Assembly: GCA_041690515.1 (NCBI GenBank)
Contig: JAWLHF010000130.1
Span: forward strand, 1-7,545
Direction: 5' to 3'
Source of the DNA: BRH-c25 sp041690515
Lineage (GTDB): Bacteria > Bacillota > Clostridia > Lutisporales > Lutisporaceae
Length of the DNA: 7,545 bases
In this document: positions 6,294-7,545 of the stretch, piece after piece
Position numbering within the stretch: position 1 is the stretch's first letter
Layout of the letters: the number at the start of each line of letters is the position of its first letter
The notes under the pieces: generated by a model
The model's database searches: none
What the model was told of the DNA's origin: nothing
What the model saw: only the letters and a program-made list of their open reading frames with translations
Program-made: the position numbers and the translations under genes

Positions 6294-7472
6294 TTACTTA
6301 TCATTCTCAATATCCTCTTCATCATCAGGTGCAATTGACCTCGGAAGAACACTTATATATGTCTTGTACGGTTCACTGGCTCCACCTTGGGAGTCAGTAA
6401 CCACAAGATGGACTCCATATTCCCCTGTCACTGCAAATACATAGGAGATATTCTGATCCTTGGAGCTGAACAAGGGGATGTCCTCCCTGGAAATCACCCA
6501 CAGATAAGAGGTTATGCTGTCATCAGCATCGTTATCGTAGGAATCACTTGTGAAGATCACAGTGTCTCCTTCGAAGACCTGCCCTTTATCTGCTGTGAAA
6601 TGCGCAGTAGGTATGGTATTCTGGACTGCTGTCCTATTCAGAGAAGGTAGCTCCAGATCCTTGACCACAGTCCACACTCCTCCTGCAAGCAGCAGTATAA
6701 TTATCAGAGCTGCAAGTCTGCGAAGGGGAGTGAGTCTGCGTTTTACCTTCGCTTTCTGGAAATTCTTCCTTATCTGGGTGTCTACGGATCCTCCTCCCAT
6801 GAAAACAGAGTAAAGAAGCAGGGATTTAAAATCAGAGTAAAGCTTTTCTATAGTTTCATACTTCCCTTCCAGACAATTCTGGGCAATTGGGAGCAGGGCA
6901 GGAGGCATATTATTCTTTATACTGTTATAATCAGGAGAAGCAGTATTTGAAAAAATAGCACAGATGATTTCTCCCACTCTCTTGGATATATCGCTTCCGG
7001 TAACAGACATGATGTCTGTTGTGAGTCTGAAACTGCAATTAAAGCATACCTTGCGATTGCCGGTCACAGCCAGATTGTCTGTATCGCAAAGAGAGTAAAC
7101 GATGAAGGGACTAAGTATTTCTATTTCAATCAGCTGGGTAAGCAGGCTTTCGGTAAGGTACATCTTTTCCGTAAGCCTGAGATTGTTGTTGGACAGATAG
7201 GTCTCCATGGTGGGGCCTGAACAGATATTGCAGACAACATAGAAACAGAAATCCTCGTAGAATGTTTCAACGATATTTCTGATATAACGACACTTCTCCT
7301 TAGAAAAGTTGTCCTTCATGCTGTATATGGTGTCAGTATCCTTGAACTCATTGACGATATAATGTTTTGAATCCTCGGTGCCTGCTTTTTTTGCTGAATA
7401 TACATCCTGTATCTCGTTAGAAAACAAGGTATCGATTATTTCATACCTCCCTGCAATAACACGATTGTCCAT
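6294..7472 (-). CDS. Membrane pseudokinase with extracellular PKD domain
   Basis: A 392-residue protein read from ATG at 7472-7470 to TAA at 6296-6294. Residues 9-222 follow the Ser/Thr protein-kinase order: GRYEII opening, a YIVNEF strand, a hinge followed by GPTMETYL, then TDNLAV, RKVCF and SDISKRVGEIICAIF, the last matching the kinase SDxxSLGxxLxE helix. The catalytic residues are gone: the glycine loop reads LFSNEIQDVY, the VAIK lysine position is N41, HRD aligns with YSL (126-128), and DFG is replaced around NCS (145-147). N133 remains. It is therefore a pseudokinase by sequence. Basic residues KVKRR and LRR lead into one transmembrane helix (about 253-270), which places the kinase fold inside and residues 286-376 outside. 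The outer part is a PKD domain (PTAHFTADKG, SYLWVIS, GEYGVHLVVTDSQGG), followed by an acidic tail. Active bacterial relatives with this layout usually carry PASTA or other sensor domains outside. It converges on the PKD-rich operon. The role is unknown; a sensor, scaffold or anchor for those proteins is an inference. Confidence 0.88.
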   Translation of the reverse strand: MDNRVIAGRYEIIDTLFSNEIQDVYSAKKAGTEDSKHYIVNEFKDTDTIYSMKDNFSKEKCRYIRNIVETFYEDFCFYVVCNICSGPTMETYLSNNNLRLTEKMYLTESLLTQLIEIEILSPFIVYSLCDTDNLAVTGNRKVCFNCSFRLTTDIMSVTGSDISKRVGEIICAIFSNTASPDYNSIKNNMPPALLPIAQNCLEGKYETIEKLYSDFKSLLLYSVFMGGGSVDTQIRKNFQKAKVKRRLTPLRRLAALIIILLLAGGVWTVVKDLELPSLNRTAVQNTIPTAHFTADKGQVFEGDTVIFTSDSYDNDADDSITSYLWVISREDIPLFSSKDQNISYVFAVTGEYGVHLVVTDSQGGASEPYKTYISVLPRSIAPDDEEDIENDK

Positions 7473-7476
7473 ACAA

Positions 7477-7486
7477 CCACCTCACC
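7477..7486 (-). promoter_or_regulatory. Ribosome binding site for the pseudokinase gene
   Basis: The minus strand reads GGTGAGGTGG just before TTGT and the ATG at 7472. The GAGG core ends 7 nt from the start codon, a good position, which supports this ATG over later in-frame ones. Confidence 0.75.
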
Positions 7487-7493
7487 CTACAAT

Positions 7494-7545
7494 ATTCTAC
7501 ATAAAACAATATTTTCCTTTATATAATTACAAAATTTTGAAAAAT
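7494..7545 (-). promoter_or_regulatory. AT-rich leader with weak promoter candidate for the pseudokinase gene
   Basis: The 73 bp upstream of the start are very AT-rich on the minus strand. A TAGAAT at 7499-7494 could be a -10 box, but no good -35 lies 17 bp before it. TTGTAA at 7532-7527 is too far away. The region runs off the window, so the real promoter may be outside. No operator or riboswitch structure is apparent. Confidence 0.25.

Noticed and set aside
5840..6352. 170-residue minus-strand reading frame crossing the intergenic gap
   Set aside because: It overlaps the 3' ends of both convergent genes and the palindromic repeat. Its Cys- and Arg-rich composition looks like non-coding translation and it has no ribosome binding site.
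6223..6444. Small + strand reading frame starting inside the cloverleaf repeat
   Set aside because: It starts in the repeat loop and runs antisense through the PKD-coding end of the pseudokinase gene, with no Shine-Dalgarno sequence.
6387..6813. Two overlapping 87-residue + strand frames
   Set aside because: Both are antisense to the PKD and transmembrane part of the pseudokinase gene, whose frame has a coherent fold, topology and RBS.

Overview
The window is a moderately AT-rich stretch of bacterial DNA. It has strong GGAGG-like ribosome binding sites, a short gene gap typical of an operon, a Sec signal peptide and secreted multidomain proteins without an outer-membrane signature. This fits a Gram-positive Firmicute, most likely a member of the Clostridia. 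The assignment is inferred from style and protein type, not from a marker gene.

Layout. Positions 2-1741 (+) hold the 3' part of a gene that runs off the left edge. It encodes an extracellular-type protein of Ig/PKD-like domains, a proline linker and a MucBP-like domain. After 15 bp comes a second + strand gene, 1757-6169. It encodes a 1470-residue secreted protein with a signal peptide, a vWA-like domain with a Thr-substituted MIDAS motif, about nine degenerate RCC1-like propeller repeats, four PKD-like units (the last two a clear duplication) and an unrecognised C-terminal domain. Both + strand genes appear to be co-transcribed.

The gap 6170-6293 separates convergent genes. It holds a 67-nt palindrome (6190-6256) that folds on paper into a four-way cloverleaf with no unpaired junction bases. 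On the minus strand it is followed by a short T-rich run, so it may also terminate the minus-strand gene. The minus-strand gene, 7472-6294, encodes a 392-residue membrane protein: a protein-kinase fold that has lost its catalytic residues, one transmembrane helix, and one PKD domain outside the cell. Its 73-bp leader at the right edge has a good Shine-Dalgarno sequence and only a weak promoter candidate.

How the genes may work together (inference): two secreted adhesion or scaffold-type proteins lie tail to tail with a membrane pseudokinase whose outer domain has the same PKD fold. This could be a cell-surface or matrix assembly with a dedicated non-catalytic sensor or anchor. No enzyme active site, toxin, nuclease, transposase, tRNA, rRNA or CRISPR array was seen. 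No stretch over 300 bases lacks a gene.
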